A stretch of DNA of 64,000 bases from Campylobacter concisus (lineage in GTDB: Bacteria; Campylobacterota; Campylobacteria; Campylobacterales; Campylobacteraceae): assembly GCA_002092835.1 (NCBI GenBank), contig LVWL01000018.1:434001-498000 (forward strand). The letters are read 5' to 3'. Shown piece after piece: positions 35,858 to 45,324 of this stretch. The translations under genes and the position numbers were made by a program. The stretch's first letter is position 1, and every line of letters begins with the position of its first letter. Under the pieces are notes generated by a model, which searched no databases, was not told where the DNA came from, and worked only from the letters and a program-made list of their open reading frames with translations.

Positions 35858-35909
35858 AAAAGTGGCAATAAAATAGCTACGAGCTAGGTTTGAAAATTTT
35901 GCCACTTTT
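35858..35909 (+). terminator. Long hairpin downstream of mdaB
   Basis: AAAAGTGGCAA (35858-35868) pairs with TTGCCACTTTT (35899-35909), an 11-pair stem; the 30-base loop holds a second small palindrome TAGCTacgAGCTA (35874-35886). T-rich sequence follows. Probably a terminator; the nested form is unusual. Confidence 0.5.
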
Positions 35910-36059
35910 TATTGCTATGCTAGTTAAAATAAAACACTGGCATAAATTTTAAAATGCTAATATAAAAAGGCCTTATCAAAGTAGGCAAATTTCTCTCAAT
36001 AATGCTTTATTCTACTAAATTTCAAAAGGCTTTTTAGTAACTTTTTATAAGCAAGATTG

Positions 36060-36065
36060 TAAAAT
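36060..36065 (+). promoter_or_regulatory. Candidate -10 box for purL
   Basis: TAAAAT 29 bases before the purL ATG, at the end of a 271-base gap. The rest of the gap (35910-36059) shows no frame or stable structure that I can support. No purine riboswitch pattern is visible. Confidence 0.35.
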
Positions 36066-36093
36066 GGCTTAAAATTCTTAAAAGGTTACATCA

Positions 36094-38282
36094 ATGGATA
36101 AAGCTACCATACAAGCACATAAAATCAGCGACGAAGAGTATGAGGAGATCTTAAAAATTTTAGGACGCGAGCCAAATTTACTAGAGCTTGGCATATTTTC
36201 AGCGATGTGGAGCGAGCACTGCAGCTACAAATCAAGCAAAAAATACCTAAACGGCTTTCCGACAAAGGCGCCTTGGGTCATCCAAGGACCTGGTGAAAAT
36301 GCCGGCGTCATCGACGTTGGAGACGGGGTTGCTGCTGTGTTTAAGATGGAGAGTCACAACCATCCAAGCTTTATCGAGCCGTTTCAGGGCGCTGCAACTG
36401 GCGTTGGTGGAATTTTAAGAGATGTCTTTACGATGGGTGCAAGAGTCGTTGCAAACATGAACTCACTTCGTTTTGGCGAGATAAGAGGCGATGGCGAGCT
36501 GGCCAAAAAGCATAGATATCTACTAAAAGGAAGTGTCGCTGGCATCGGTCACTACGGCAACTGCATGGGTATCCCAACAGTTGGCGGCGAGACTACATTT
36601 GATCCTAGCTTTAATGGCAACATCCTAATCAACGCTTTTGCGCTTGGTCTTTGCAAAAGTGATGAAATTTTCTACGGCAAGGCTGAAGGTGTGGGCAACC
36701 CAGTCATTTACGTGGGCTCAAAGACCGGCAGAGACGGACTTGGTGGTGCTGTGATGGCTAGTGATAGCTTTAACGACGAGAACAAATCACTCCGTCCAAC
36801 GGTGCAAGTAGGTGATCCATTTGCCGAGAAGCTGCTCATGGAGCTTGCTTGGAGCTCTTTAAAAAAGACTACATCATCGGCATCCAAGATATGGGCGCAG
36901 CAGGACTAACTAGCTCTAGCTTTGAGATGGCTGGCAGAAGTGGCAGCGGCATGAAGATGTATCTAGAGCGCGTACCGATGCGCGAAGTTGGCATGACGCC
37001 TTATGAGCTAATGCTAAGCGAGTCTCAAGAGCGTATGCTAATATGCGCCAAAAAAGGCTATGAGCAAAAGGTACTTGAAATTTTTAGAAAGTGGGACCTT
37101 GACGCTGAGATCATCGGTGAGGTCACAAGTAGTGGCGTAATGCAGCTTTACTGGCATGGCGAGCTTGCAGGTGAAATTCCTATCGGACCACTTAGCGAGG
37201 CAGCTCCGGTGCTTGATCGCCCAGTTGCACGTCCAAAATACCTTGATGAGATAGCAAATTTAAAAATCTCAAATAATATTGATAACAAAACTGCATTTTT
37301 TAAGCTTTTAAAAGAGCCAGAGGTGCTAAATAAAAGCTTTATCTACGACCAATACGACGCAAATATCCAGACAAATACGATAAAACAGCCAGGTCACTTA
37401 GGCGCTGCAAGCATCAGAGTAAAAGGCACTAAAAAGGCCGTCTCTATGGCTGCGCAGTGCGATCCTAGAGCAAATTTCGTTGATCCAAAAATCGGCGCTG
37501 CAAGAGCAGTTGCTGCAGCTGGTAGAAAGGTGGCGATGAGCGGTGCTGTCCCACTTGCGATCACTGACTGCCTAAACTACGGCAACCCGCAAAATCCAGA
37601 GGTTATGTGGCAGTTCAAAGAGGGATGTGAAGGCATAAAAGAGGCTTGCCGTGAGCTAAATACGCCAGTTGTTAGTGGCAACGTGAGCCTTTATAACGAC
37701 ACTGACGGCGTTAGCGTCTATCCAACGCCGGCCATCGTCACAGTTGGCGTAAACGAAGATGCAAATTTAAGCTTAAAAAGTACATTTTTAAGCGAGGGCA
37801 TAGCGATCTACCTTCTTGGCGAGACAAGTGGTGAATTTGCTGCTTCACTTTATGCAAAGGCACTATTTGATGTGGTTGGTGGCAAGCTAAAAGAGGTTGA
37901 TTATAAAACTGAGCGAGCCCTTTGGGACCTAGTGATAGAGGCAAATAAAGAGCAAATTTTAGAGTTTGCAAATAGCGTAGGTGTAGGCGGTCTTGCTATT
38001 ACGCTAGCAAAAATGGCTAGTATTTCAAATATCGGCGTAAACTGCGAGGCGAAATTTAAAGAGTCAAATTTTATCTTTGACGAGAGCTTTTCAAGAGCAG
38101 TTGTGGGCGTGAAAGACGAGGTTAGATTTGAAGCGCTTGCTGCTAAATTTGGTGTGAAATTTGAAAAGATCGGCGTTAGTGGCGGCAGAAGATTTAAACT
38201 AAATGATATTAATGAGAGCATGGATGAGATAAAAGAAATTTATCTAAATGAGTTTGCAAAAATCGTTAGAAAAGAGGATTAA
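36094..38282 (+). pseudogene. purL: Phosphoribosylformylglycinamidine synthase PurL, frameshifted
   Basis: PurL converts FGAR to FGAM in purine synthesis. The first part (36094-36909) has the small-type PurL motifs [21 protein letters not shown] and [10 protein letters not shown], then at EKLLMEL the frame breaks; the conserved continuation ([22 protein letters not shown]) is in another frame and runs to 38282. One extra G at 36841-36844 (GGAGCTT to GGAGGCTT) restores a 729-residue protein of normal length. A sequencing error or a recent loss are both possible; purine synthesis would be blocked if the loss is real. Confidence 0.87.
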
Positions 38283-38285
38283 AAA

Positions 38286-39062
38286 ATGGCTTTGAAAAAG
38301 GGCAAGGTCGCTGAGGCTGAAAATGAGCAAAAGGAAGCAGAACAAGTTGAAAAACGAGGCGTAGCAAAGCCGCCAGTACTTTTTAGTAAGACACAAAATT
38401 TAATAAAATCAATCGAAAAAAGACTAAACACTACTTTGATAACTTACTATAATTCAAACGCTGGTAGTGTTTGCGGAAACGATGCGAGTGCTATGTATGA
38501 AATTTTAAAGGGTAAAAAGATAGATACTGCTTATCTTTTTATAAAAAGTGACGGCGGAAGTGGTATTGCCGCTCTTAGGATCATCACTACGCTTAGAAAT
38601 TACTGCAAAAATTTAATAGCCTTAATACCTGCAAACTGCGCCTCAGCTGCTACTATGATGGCACTTGGTGCAAATGAGATCGTCATGGGGCCACTTGCCT
38701 ATCTAACGCCTGTTGATACTTCACTCAAACACGAGCTTAGTCCGACAAACAAAGGCAATGAGCTTGTGAGCGTTTCGATGGATGAACTTAGTCGTGTGGT
38801 CAAGCTTTGGAAAGAGCAAGATAAAGATAGGCCAAACGATACAAACCCTTATAACTCACTTTATGAGTATATCCATCCGCTAGTATTTGGTGCGGTTGAT
38901 CGTGCTAGCTCGCTATCTCTTAAAATTTGTACCGAGCTTCTTAGGTATCACATTGAGGACGATAAAAAGATCGCAGAAATTTCTGAAAGACTAAATGGCG
39001 ACTACCCAGCTCATGAATATCCAATCCTCTTTAGGGAGGCGCACGAGATCGGCCTCATGTAA
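38286..39062 (+). CDS. Clp/SDH-type serine protease-like protein
   Basis: A 258-residue protein resembling the SDH_sah/ClpP-SppA clan. It has a glycine-rich DGGSGIAALRII stretch near residue 89 and a nucleophile-like Ser at about 120 in NCASAATMMALGA, then a helical region. The first 30 residues are Lys/Glu-rich and look disordered. No signal peptide or membrane segment, so probably cytoplasmic. Starts 3 bases after purL and is followed closely by two further genes; substrate is unknown. Confidence 0.8.
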   Translation: MALKKGKVAEAENEQKEAEQVEKRGVAKPPVLFSKTQNLIKSIEKRLNTTLITYYNSNAGSVCGNDASAMYEILKGKKIDTAYLFIKSDGGSGIAALRIITTLRNYCKNLIALIPANCASAATMMALGANEIVMGPLAYLTPVDTSLKHELSPTNKGNELVSVSMDELSRVVKLWKEQDKDRPNDTNPYNSLYEYIHPLVFGAVDRASSLSLKICTELLRYHIEDDKKIAEISERLNGDYPAHEYPILFREAHEIGLM

Positions 39063-39067
39063 AAAAG

Positions 39068-39346
39068 ATGGATGATGATCTAAACGAGATGCTTCAAGAG
39101 CTAACGCTACTTTACTCTGAGATGGGACAGCGAGCTTTTACTGACTATGATGAAAATAGCTACCACGATAACAATATCGCAAATATTATTGAAACAAATG
39201 GCAAGCAAATTTACTATCAGATAGATAAGGACTGGTTTTATCGCCCTGAAGAGCGTCGCTGGAATGTGATGAATGACGAGAGCTCTTGGCGTAAAAACGA
39301 GCTAGTAAATGGCAAAATAAAAAATACCATCTATCACTTGTGGTAA
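39068..39346 (+). CDS. Hypothetical protein, 92 residues
   Basis: An acidic soluble protein rich in Trp, Tyr and Asn in its second half (DWFYRPEERRWNVM). I do not recognise a family. It lies 5 bases after the SDH-like protease and 1 base before the J-domain protein gene, so it is part of that operon. AAAAAAG, a weak ribosome site, precedes the ATG. Confidence 0.65.
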   Translation: MDDDLNEMLQELTLLYSEMGQRAFTDYDENSYHDNNIANIIETNGKQIYYQIDKDWFYRPEERRWNVMNDESSWRKNELVNGKIKNTIYHLW

Positions 39347-39347
39347 C

Positions 39348-40082
39348 ATGTCTGGTATCTTATTTTTATTGATACTAGGCGGTGCTATATTTTTGCTGCT
39401 AAAGGTACAGTTAAGCAATAACCGCAGAAAACAAGCAAACGTAAATGAGGCCAAATTTTTAGTCTCACTCTTGGCAAAAGTGGCTAAGAGTGACGGTAGA
39501 GTAGGTGAGTTAGAAGCTAGGCTCATTAGTCAGGTGCTTGATGATCTAAGTAAAAAAGTTAGTGGCGTTAGCGGTGTGCGTGAATACCTAAAAGAGGTCT
39601 ATAATAGTCAAAAAGAAAATGTAGATAACGCCTACGAAACTGCTAGAAACTATAAGCGTGCGTTTAATCTAAACTACGATACATGTGTCGCTAGACTCAC
39701 ATTTTTTCTAAATTTGGCTTATATTGATGGCGAGTTTAATGCAAGCGAGCAAGCTGTCATTAGAAATATCGCTTATGGATTTGGCATTGACAAAGATACA
39801 CTTGATGAGATTATCTTAAAATTTGATAATTTTTATAGTTCAAGATTTAAAACAAATTCTAATACAGGTATAGAAAAAAATGATCCATTCGAGGTTTTAG
39901 GACTTAGCAAGAGTACAAATTTTGATGAGGTAAAGCTTCGTTATAAAGAGCTTGTTAGACAGTATCATCCTGATATTTTGATGGGTAGGGGAGAGAGTAA
40001 AGAGGTTATAGAGAGTTCAACCAAAAAGCTTCAAGAGATAAATGAGGCTTATGGGCGTTTGAAAGAAAAATTTGGAGTTTAG
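39348..40082 (+). CDS. DjlA-like membrane co-chaperone (TerB plus J domain)
   Basis: A 244-residue protein with an N-terminal membrane segment (about 3-20), a TerB-like helical domain (about 33-165, LLAKVAKSDGRVGELEARLI) and a C-terminal J domain (about 178-244) with HPD at residues 207-209. This is the plan of DjlA, a DnaK co-chaperone anchored in the inner membrane facing the cytoplasm. C. jejuni has a DnaJ-like gene beside purL and purH, matching the context here. Confidence 0.88.
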   Translation: MSGILFLLILGGAIFLLLKVQLSNNRRKQANVNEAKFLVSLLAKVAKSDGRVGELEARLISQVLDDLSKKVSGVSGVREYLKEVYNSQKENVDNAYETARNYKRAFNLNYDTCVARLTFFLNLAYIDGEFNASEQAVIRNIAYGFGIDKDTLDEIILKFDNFYSSRFKTNSNTGIEKNDPFEVLGLSKSTNFDEVKLRYKELVRQYHPDILMGRGESKEVIESSTKKLQEINEAYGRLKEKFGV

Positions 40083-40649
40083 ATGAAAAAATTTGCTATT
40101 TTGCTTTTGGCGGCGGTTGCCTTTTGTAAAGAGCTAAGTGTGACCGATCTTAATGGCAATGAGATCAAATTTGAACTAAAAGATAGCGCACTTTTTGAAA
40201 ATGGTAAAAAAATAGGCGATTACAACAAAACAAGTAGTGTTAGTATTATTCTAGCCAGTTATAGTGGCATGGAGAGTAGTTTTAAGGCTGTAAAGACTAA
40301 AAATTTAAATGAATTTAAAGAGTATATATTTTCAGATGAAGGTGGCATAAAGGTCGTCAAATTTAGCTCAAAAAGCTCTATATGCGAGGCTTTTGGCAAA
40401 AAAGAGGCTGTAAATTTAAACGTATTAAATTCTAGCTACTTTAATGGCAGACAAATTTCAAGATATGCTTTTAGTGTTGATATCGTTTATGGCAAGTTAG
40501 AAAATTTAAATAAAAATAGCCACTTTGCAATAAAATCAAGCAATGAAAATTTAAAAAAACTTGAAAGCATAACTGAGCAAAATATCAAAAAAGATACAGC
40601 TATGGGGCTGCTTGTGCTTGAAAAAGCGATGTGTTTGGTGGAGAAATAA
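40083..40649 (+). CDS. Hypothetical exported protein, 188 residues
   Basis: Begins directly after the J-domain gene stop. A signal peptide (MKKFAILLLAAVAFC) is visible; cleavage is likely near residue 15-16, so the protein is probably periplasmic. It contains two Cys besides the one in the signal region (KSSICEAF near 100 and one close to the C-terminus, LEKAMCLVE). I do not recognise a family. Confidence 0.65.
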   Translation: MKKFAILLLAAVAFCKELSVTDLNGNEIKFELKDSALFENGKKIGDYNKTSSVSIILASYSGMESSFKAVKTKNLNEFKEYIFSDEGGIKVVKFSSKSSICEAFGKKEAVNLNVLNSSYFNGRQISRYAFSVDIVYGKLENLNKNSHFAIKSSNENLKKLESITEQNIKKDTAMGLLVLEKAMCLVEK

Positions 40650-40679
40650 AATAAAATTAATCAATCTAAAGGAGAAAAA

Positions 40680-42212
40680 ATGAGAGCGTTGCTTAGCGTT
40701 AGCGATAAAGAGGGCATTGTAGAGTTTGCAAAGGGGCTAGAAGAGCTTGGCTGGCAGATACTTTCAACTGGTGGCACCTACAAACTTTTAAAGAGTGAGG
40801 GCGTCAAAGCTACTGAAGTTAGCGAATTTACGGCGTCGCCTGAGATGTTTGAGGGTAGGGTAAAGACCCTTCATCCAAAGATACATGGTGGCATTTTGCA
40901 CAAACGTGACGACGCTACACACGTGGCTCAGGCAAAAGAGCATGGCATCGAGGGGATTGACCTGGTTTGTGTAAATTTATATCCATTTAAAGAGACTACC
41001 ATTAGGACCGATGACTTTGCCGAGATCATCGAAAATATCGATATCGGCGGCCCAGCTATGGTAAGAAGTGCTGCTAAAAATTTTAAAGATGTGCTTATCG
41101 TCACAAACGTGCTTGATTATGATGAAATTTTAAAGCGCTTAAGAGAAAAGAGCGATGATTTTGAGTTTAGAAGATCGCTTATGATAAAAGCTTACGAGCA
41201 CACAGCGGCCTATGATAGCACGATCGCAAACTATATGAACGATAGATTTAATAGCGGTTTTGGCGATGCTAGATTTATCGTGGGAAATAAAGTTTTTGAT
41301 ACAAGATACGGCGAAAATCCTCACCAAAAAGGGGCGCTTTACGAGTTTAACTACTTCTTTTCAAACAACTTTAGAGCCCTAAAAGGCGAGGCAAGTTTTA
41401 ATAATATGACCGATATAAATGGCGCACTAATGCTTGCAACTAGCTTTGAGGATGCGCCAGCAGTGGCTATCATCAAGCACGCCAATCCTTGTGGTTTTGC
41501 TGTAAAAGATACTTTGCTAGAGAGCTACGTGGCAGCGCTTAAGTGCGATCCTATATCAGCATATGGCGGCGTGGTCGCGATAAATGGCACGCTTGATGAG
41601 GAGCTTGCTAAAAAGATAAATGAAATTTACGTTGAAGTAATCATCGCTGCAAATGTTGATGAAGCAGCACTTAAGGTGTTTGAAGCTAAAAAACGTATCA
41701 AAATTTTCACTCAAGATAATAAATTTTTAGTCCGCGCAGATGATAAATTTGACTTTAAACATATTGATGGCGGTTTTGTATTTCAAGAAAGAGACTTTGT
41801 AAAAGATGAAGAGCTTGAAAATATGAAGCAAATGAGCAAAAAACATGCAAGCGGCAGCGAGCTAAAAGACGCTCAGATCGCGTGGAAAGTGGCTGCACTA
41901 ACAAAGAGTAACTGCGTGGTTTATGTAAAAGATGGCGCGATGGTAGCTATTGGTATGGGTATGACTAGCCGTGTGGATGCTGCACGTGCCGCTGTAGCAA
42001 AGGCAAATGAACTAAAAATCGATCTAAGTGGTTGCGTACTTGCGAGTGAGGCATTCTTCCCATTTAGAGATAGTATCGACATCGCTAGTAAGGTCGGTGT
42101 AAAATGCGTCATTGAGCCAGGTGGTAGCATCAGAGATGATGAGGTGATAGAGGCTGCTGATGAGCATGGCATGTCACTATACTTCACTGGCGTTAGACAC
42201 TTTTTACACTAA
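40680..42212 (+). CDS. purH: AICAR transformylase/IMP cyclohydrolase
   Basis: Catalyses the last two steps of IMP synthesis. The 510-residue protein has the N-terminal IMP cyclohydrolase (about 1-190, with [28 protein letters not shown] and [16 protein letters not shown]) and the C-terminal transformylase ([12 protein letters not shown] near residue 263, and [10 protein letters not shown] near the end). Length is normal, and AAAGGAG precedes the ATG. purL lies about 2.4 kb upstream. Confidence 0.97.
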   Translation: MRALLSVSDKEGIVEFAKGLEELGWQILSTGGTYKLLKSEGVKATEVSEFTASPEMFEGRVKTLHPKIHGGILHKRDDATHVAQAKEHGIEGIDLVCVNLYPFKETTIRTDDFAEIIENIDIGGPAMVRSAAKNFKDVLIVTNVLDYDEILKRLREKSDDFEFRRSLMIKAYEHTAAYDSTIANYMNDRFNSGFGDARFIVGNKVFDTRYGENPHQKGALYEFNYFFSNNFRALKGEASFNNMTDINGALMLATSFEDAPAVAIIKHANPCGFAVKDTLLESYVAALKCDPISAYGGVVAINGTLDEELAKKINEIYVEVIIAANVDEAALKVFEAKKRIKIFTQDNKFLVRADDKFDFKHIDGGFVFQERDFVKDEELENMKQMSKKHASGSELKDAQIAWKVAALTKSNCVVYVKDGAMVAIGMGMTSRVDAARAAVAKANELKIDLSGCVLASEAFFPFRDSIDIASKVGVKCVIEPGGSIRDDEVIEAADEHGMSLYFTGVRHFLH

Positions 42213-42217
42213 AATTT

Positions 42218-42239
42218 AGGGGCGCTTACCCCTTTCTTC
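42218..42239 (+). terminator. Rho-independent terminator after purH
   Basis: AGGGG (42218-42222) and CCCCT (42229-42233) pair around a 6-base loop, followed by TTCTTC. A short GC-rich stem 6 bases after the purH stop. Confidence 0.6.
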
Positions 42240-42262
42240 ACACTTTATAACTTTAATTTTCA

Positions 42263-42268
42263 TATAAT
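42263..42268 (+). promoter_or_regulatory. Candidate -10 box for msrAB
   Basis: A perfect TATAAT after a T-rich stretch, 30 bases before the ATG at 42293 and downstream of the purH terminator. Confidence 0.5.
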
Positions 42269-42292
42269 CTTTTAAAAATGAAAGGAGATAGA

Positions 42293-43333
42293 ATGAAAAA
42301 GATCTTAAAATTTATCTTAATGGCGGCAGTGTTTTTTGGTCTAAATTTGATGGCAAAAGATGAGCTTATAAAGGAGCAGACGATGGCGGGGCAAAATTTG
42401 AAAGAAATTTATCTAGCAGGTGGTTGCTTTTGGGGTATGCAGGGATATTTTAAAAAGATATTTGGCGTAGTGGATACAAAGGTAGGCTACGCAAATGGCA
42501 AGAGCGAAAATACTAGCTACCGTGAGCTTCATGAGAGCGATCATGCTGAAACGCTTTATGTAAAATACGACGAAAACAGAGTCGCTTTAGCTGAAATTTT
42601 GGCTCATTTTTTTAGAGTAATCGATCCGACCTCGCTAAATAAACAAGGCAATGACGTCGGTAGGCAGTATAGAAGCGGAATTTACTATGTGAGCGAAAGT
42701 GATCTGCCAACGATAGAGAGCTTTATGAAAATAGAGCAAAAGAAATTTAAAGATAAGATCGTGGTTGAGGTAGCACCACTTAAAAATTTCGTCTTAGGCG
42801 AAGAGTATCATCAAGACTATCTTGATAAAAATCCTTTTGGATATTGTCACATCGACCTAGGTTTAGCCAATAAACCACTTTACGATGAGGCGAAATTTAA
42901 GCCGCTTAGTAAAGATGAGCTAAAGAAAAATTTAAGTAGCGAGCAGTATGCCGTGACGCAAGAAGCAGCGACCGAGAGGCCATTTAGCAGCGAGTATGAT
43001 AAATTTAATCAAAAAGGCATTTATGTAGATATAACGAGTGGAAAGCCACTTTTCTCAAGCGCAGATAAATTTGATGCAGGATGTGGCTGGCCAAGCTTTA
43101 CAAAGCCTATCACGACAACAGCTCTTTCATATAAGGAGGACAACTCTTTTATGATGAAAAGGGTCGAAGTTAAGTCGCAAAATAGTGACGCGCACCTTGG
43201 GCATGTTTTTGATGATGGTCCAAGCGATAAGGGCGGGCTAAGATATTGCATAAACGGTGCGAGCCTTAAATTTATACCGCTTGAAGATATGGCAAGACTA
43301 GGGTATGAGGAATTTATACCTTATGTAAAATAG
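42293..43333 (+). CDS. msrAB: Exported methionine sulfoxide reductase MsrA-MsrB fusion
   Basis: Repairs oxidised methionine; MsrA acts on the S form and MsrB on the R form. The 346-residue protein has a signal peptide (about 1-20), MsrA with catalytic Cys45 in GCFWG and MsrB with catalytic Cys319 in RYCINGASL. MsrB's zinc CxxC pairs are absent, as in other zinc-free forms (the usual CxxC region reads YVDITSGKP). It is thus probably a periplasmic repair enzyme. I chose the ATG at 42293 (AAGGAG 5 bases upstream) over an in-frame ATG 15 bases earlier. Confidence 0.93.
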   Translation: MKKILKFILMAAVFFGLNLMAKDELIKEQTMAGQNLKEIYLAGGCFWGMQGYFKKIFGVVDTKVGYANGKSENTSYRELHESDHAETLYVKYDENRVALAEILAHFFRVIDPTSLNKQGNDVGRQYRSGIYYVSESDLPTIESFMKIEQKKFKDKIVVEVAPLKNFVLGEEYHQDYLDKNPFGYCHIDLGLANKPLYDEAKFKPLSKDELKKNLSSEQYAVTQEAATERPFSSEYDKFNQKGIYVDITSGKPLFSSADKFDAGCGWPSFTKPITTTALSYKEDNSFMMKRVEVKSQNSDAHLGHVFDDGPSDKGGLRYCINGASLKFIPLEDMARLGYEEFIPYVK

Positions 43334-43376
43334 CTTTTGTTGAAGCAAATCAATAGTTTAAAAAGTTTAATCAGAG

Positions 43377-43382
43377 TATAAT
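43377..43382 (+). promoter_or_regulatory. Candidate -10 box for the 43407-45234 cluster
   Basis: A perfect TATAAT 25 bases before the ATG at 43407, after the msrAB gene. Likely start of the three-gene operon ending with the DUF59 gene. Confidence 0.5.
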
Positions 43383-43406
43383 TCTCCAAAATTAAAAGGA
43401 GAAAAA

Positions 43407-43745
43407 ATGAGTGATTTTTTCAAAAATGCGGAGCAGTTTAATGTCGATGGTGCAACCGTGCCATTTTATAAATTTAATGAAAATGGTGTAAATTTTGTTG
43501 GCTTTGACTCACGTCCTTGCGTGCCGCCAGAGCCAATGGTCAATGCATTAATCGCTATTAAATTTGCTGATAAAAATACAAAAATTATGATGCTAAATCA
43601 TAAATTTCCAGCTGGTCTTATACCAAAGATAGATAAGAGCTTTGATATAGAGCGTGAAGATATAGATGGTGGGGCTGTAAAGATGATTTTTAGCCTAAAA
43701 GACGGTGCAAACATAGAAGACGTAGATACGAGTCTTTGCCACTAA
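43407..43745 (+). CDS. Hypothetical small protein, possibly DUF2249-like
   Basis: A 112-residue soluble protein. The segment NHKFPAGLIPKIDKSFDIERED is loosely like DUF2249/SirA-like small proteins that occur beside redox genes; I am not certain. Two Cys are present (RPCVPPEP near residue 34 and near the end). AAAGGAG precedes the ATG, and the next gene starts 1 base after the stop. Confidence 0.6.
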   Translation: MSDFFKNAEQFNVDGATVPFYKFNENGVNFVGFDSRPCVPPEPMVNALIAIKFADKNTKIMMLNHKFPAGLIPKIDKSFDIEREDIDGGAVKMIFSLKDGANIEDVDTSLCH

Positions 43746-43746
43746 G

Positions 43747-44937
43747 ATGCTTTTAAATACTTACGCACCACCATTTAAGCTAGTTGGTGGATATTTTATT
43801 GCTGGAATTTTCTTTTTAGCATTAAGTGTGGTGGCATTCTTTTATGCAAATTTTGATGCTATCAGCTCACTAAATACAGCTGGTTTTTTGCATATATTTT
43901 TTGTTGGCTTTGTTATGAGCATTATCATCGGAGCGCTCTATCAGCTAACCTCAGTCATCTTAGAAAAGCCATTTTTTACCGCAAAAGGTGCTATTTTAAA
44001 TTTGGCTATTTTTTGTCTATCGTTGCTGGGCATGTGCTACGGGATGCTATTTGCTGAGGCTAAAATTTTACAAATTAGTGGAGTTTTGCTTTTTTGCTCG
44101 CTTGCTTTTTTTGCTACGACTTATGCATTAAGCTTTATGGATAATGAAAAAAAGAGCTTTGCGGCCTTTGCACTTTTTGTTTCAGCTATCTTTTTGATAA
44201 TTGGAATAACGCTTGGTTTTTGCTTACTTATGATACTTAGCGGTACGCTGATGCTTGATTTTGAGATGACACTAAAATTTCACGTTTATTTTGTACTGGG
44301 ATTCGTGTTTCTTGTGATACTTGGAGCTGCTAGTGTACTCTTACCTATGTTTGCACTAGCTCATGATCTAAAATTTACACTTAGTAAAGCCTCACTAGCA
44401 TGCTATATTTTGGGTGGTATCTTACTAGCTTTTAATGAAAATTTGTCTGTTTTGTCAATATGTTTAGCGGCTTTACTTTTTATAGCTCAAGCATTTTATA
44501 TTTTAAAAAAACGCGTTAGAAAGGCGTATGATTACTGGAATGTAAATATCGTACTTTCGTTGGTGGCTTTGCTTGGTGCTGCTGTTTTTATAGCTTTAGA
44601 CAAATTAAATTTAGCTGCGTATTTTTTAATATATGGCTTTTTGTTTGCTTTTATCGTAGCTCATCTTTACAAGATCGCACCATTTCTAATATGGTATCAC
44701 TACGTAGCACCTTTTGTCGGAAAGGTAAAAGTGCCACTTCTTGATGCCATGATACTAAAAAAGATAGCTTATTTTGGTATAGCTTTTAATGCTATCTCAC
44801 TTCTTTGCTATCTTTTCTCAACTTGCTTTGAACTAGAAAATTTAGTACATGTAGGTATGATTTTTATAGCTTTTAGTATAGTTTTGCTATCGATAAATAT
44901 AATAAATATTTTTAGATTTACTGGTTTTAAAGGATAA
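43747..44937 (+). CDS. Polytopic membrane protein, possibly haem-copper-oxidase-like
   Basis: A 396-residue protein with about 12 membrane helices. Several helices hold His residues (FLHIFFVGF, KFHVYFVLGF, AHLYKIAPFLIWYHYVAPF), a pattern that recalls membrane proteins distantly related to haem-copper oxidase subunit I or NnrS. No full set of haem and copper ligands is certain. It lies in an operon with a DUF2249-like and a DUF59 protein, a mix seen near nitrogen-oxide or metal metabolism, so a redox or metal-linked role is possible but unproven. Confidence 0.6.
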   Translation: MLLNTYAPPFKLVGGYFIAGIFFLALSVVAFFYANFDAISSLNTAGFLHIFFVGFVMSIIIGALYQLTSVILEKPFFTAKGAILNLAIFCLSLLGMCYGMLFAEAKILQISGVLLFCSLAFFATTYALSFMDNEKKSFAAFALFVSAIFLIIGITLGFCLLMILSGTLMLDFEMTLKFHVYFVLGFVFLVILGAASVLLPMFALAHDLKFTLSKASLACYILGGILLAFNENLSVLSICLAALLFIAQAFYILKKRVRKAYDYWNVNIVLSLVALLGAAVFIALDKLNLAAYFLIYGFLFAFIVAHLYKIAPFLIWYHYVAPFVGKVKVPLLDAMILKKIAYFGIAFNAISLLCYLFSTCFELENLVHVGMIFIAFSIVLLSINIINIFRFTGFKG

Positions 44938-44940
44938 AAA

Positions 44941-45234
44941 ATGAAAGAAAAAATTTATAACGCACTGTCAAATATCGTTGATCCAGAAGTTGGCTTTGAT
45001 ATCGTTTCGCTCGGACTTATATACGATGCGAGCTGCGATGAAAATGGCAAAGCAAAGGTTACTATGACGCTTTCAACCAAATCTTGCCCGCTACATGAAA
45101 TGATACTTGGCTGGGTAGAAACCGCCGTGCTTGATATAGAAGGTGTCAAAGAGTGTGAGATCGACCTTGTATGGGAGCCTGAGTGGAATATACAAATGGC
45201 AAGCGATTTTGTAAAAGCACAACTTGGAGTTTAA
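44941..45234 (+). CDS. DUF59/PaaD-MIP18 family protein
   Basis: A 97-residue protein with the family signature DPEVGFDIVSLGLIYDA near residue 15, TMTLSTKSCPLHEMI with its conserved Cys near residue 43, and ending VWEPEWN. Such proteins help iron-sulfur cluster assembly or act in other metal-sulfur tasks. Starts 3 bases after the membrane protein stop, in the same operon. Confidence 0.88.
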   Translation: MKEKIYNALSNIVDPEVGFDIVSLGLIYDASCDENGKAKVTMTLSTKSCPLHEMILGWVETAVLDIEGVKECEIDLVWEPEWNIQMASDFVKAQLGV

Positions 45235-45277
45235 ATTTTAAGTTTTTAGATTTGAAAGTTTGTAGATTTTTAATAAG

Positions 45278-45299
45278 CTAGAGAGCAAAAGCTCTCTAG
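45278..45299. terminator. Terminator-like hairpin between DUF59 gene and ftsZ
   Basis: CTAGAGAGC (45278-45286) and GCTCTCTAG (45291-45299) form a perfect 9-pair stem with loop AAAA, in the gap between convergent genes. The T-run on either side is weak, but the stem is strong and probably serves both strands. Confidence 0.6.
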
Positions 45300-45324
45300 A
45301 AATTTTAAGGAGTTTGTTTTTTTA

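Noticed and set aside
36094-36909. First part of purL as a stand-alone short protein
   Set aside because: The tail after the break ([18 protein letters not shown]) is out-of-frame text; the true product is the joined PurL.
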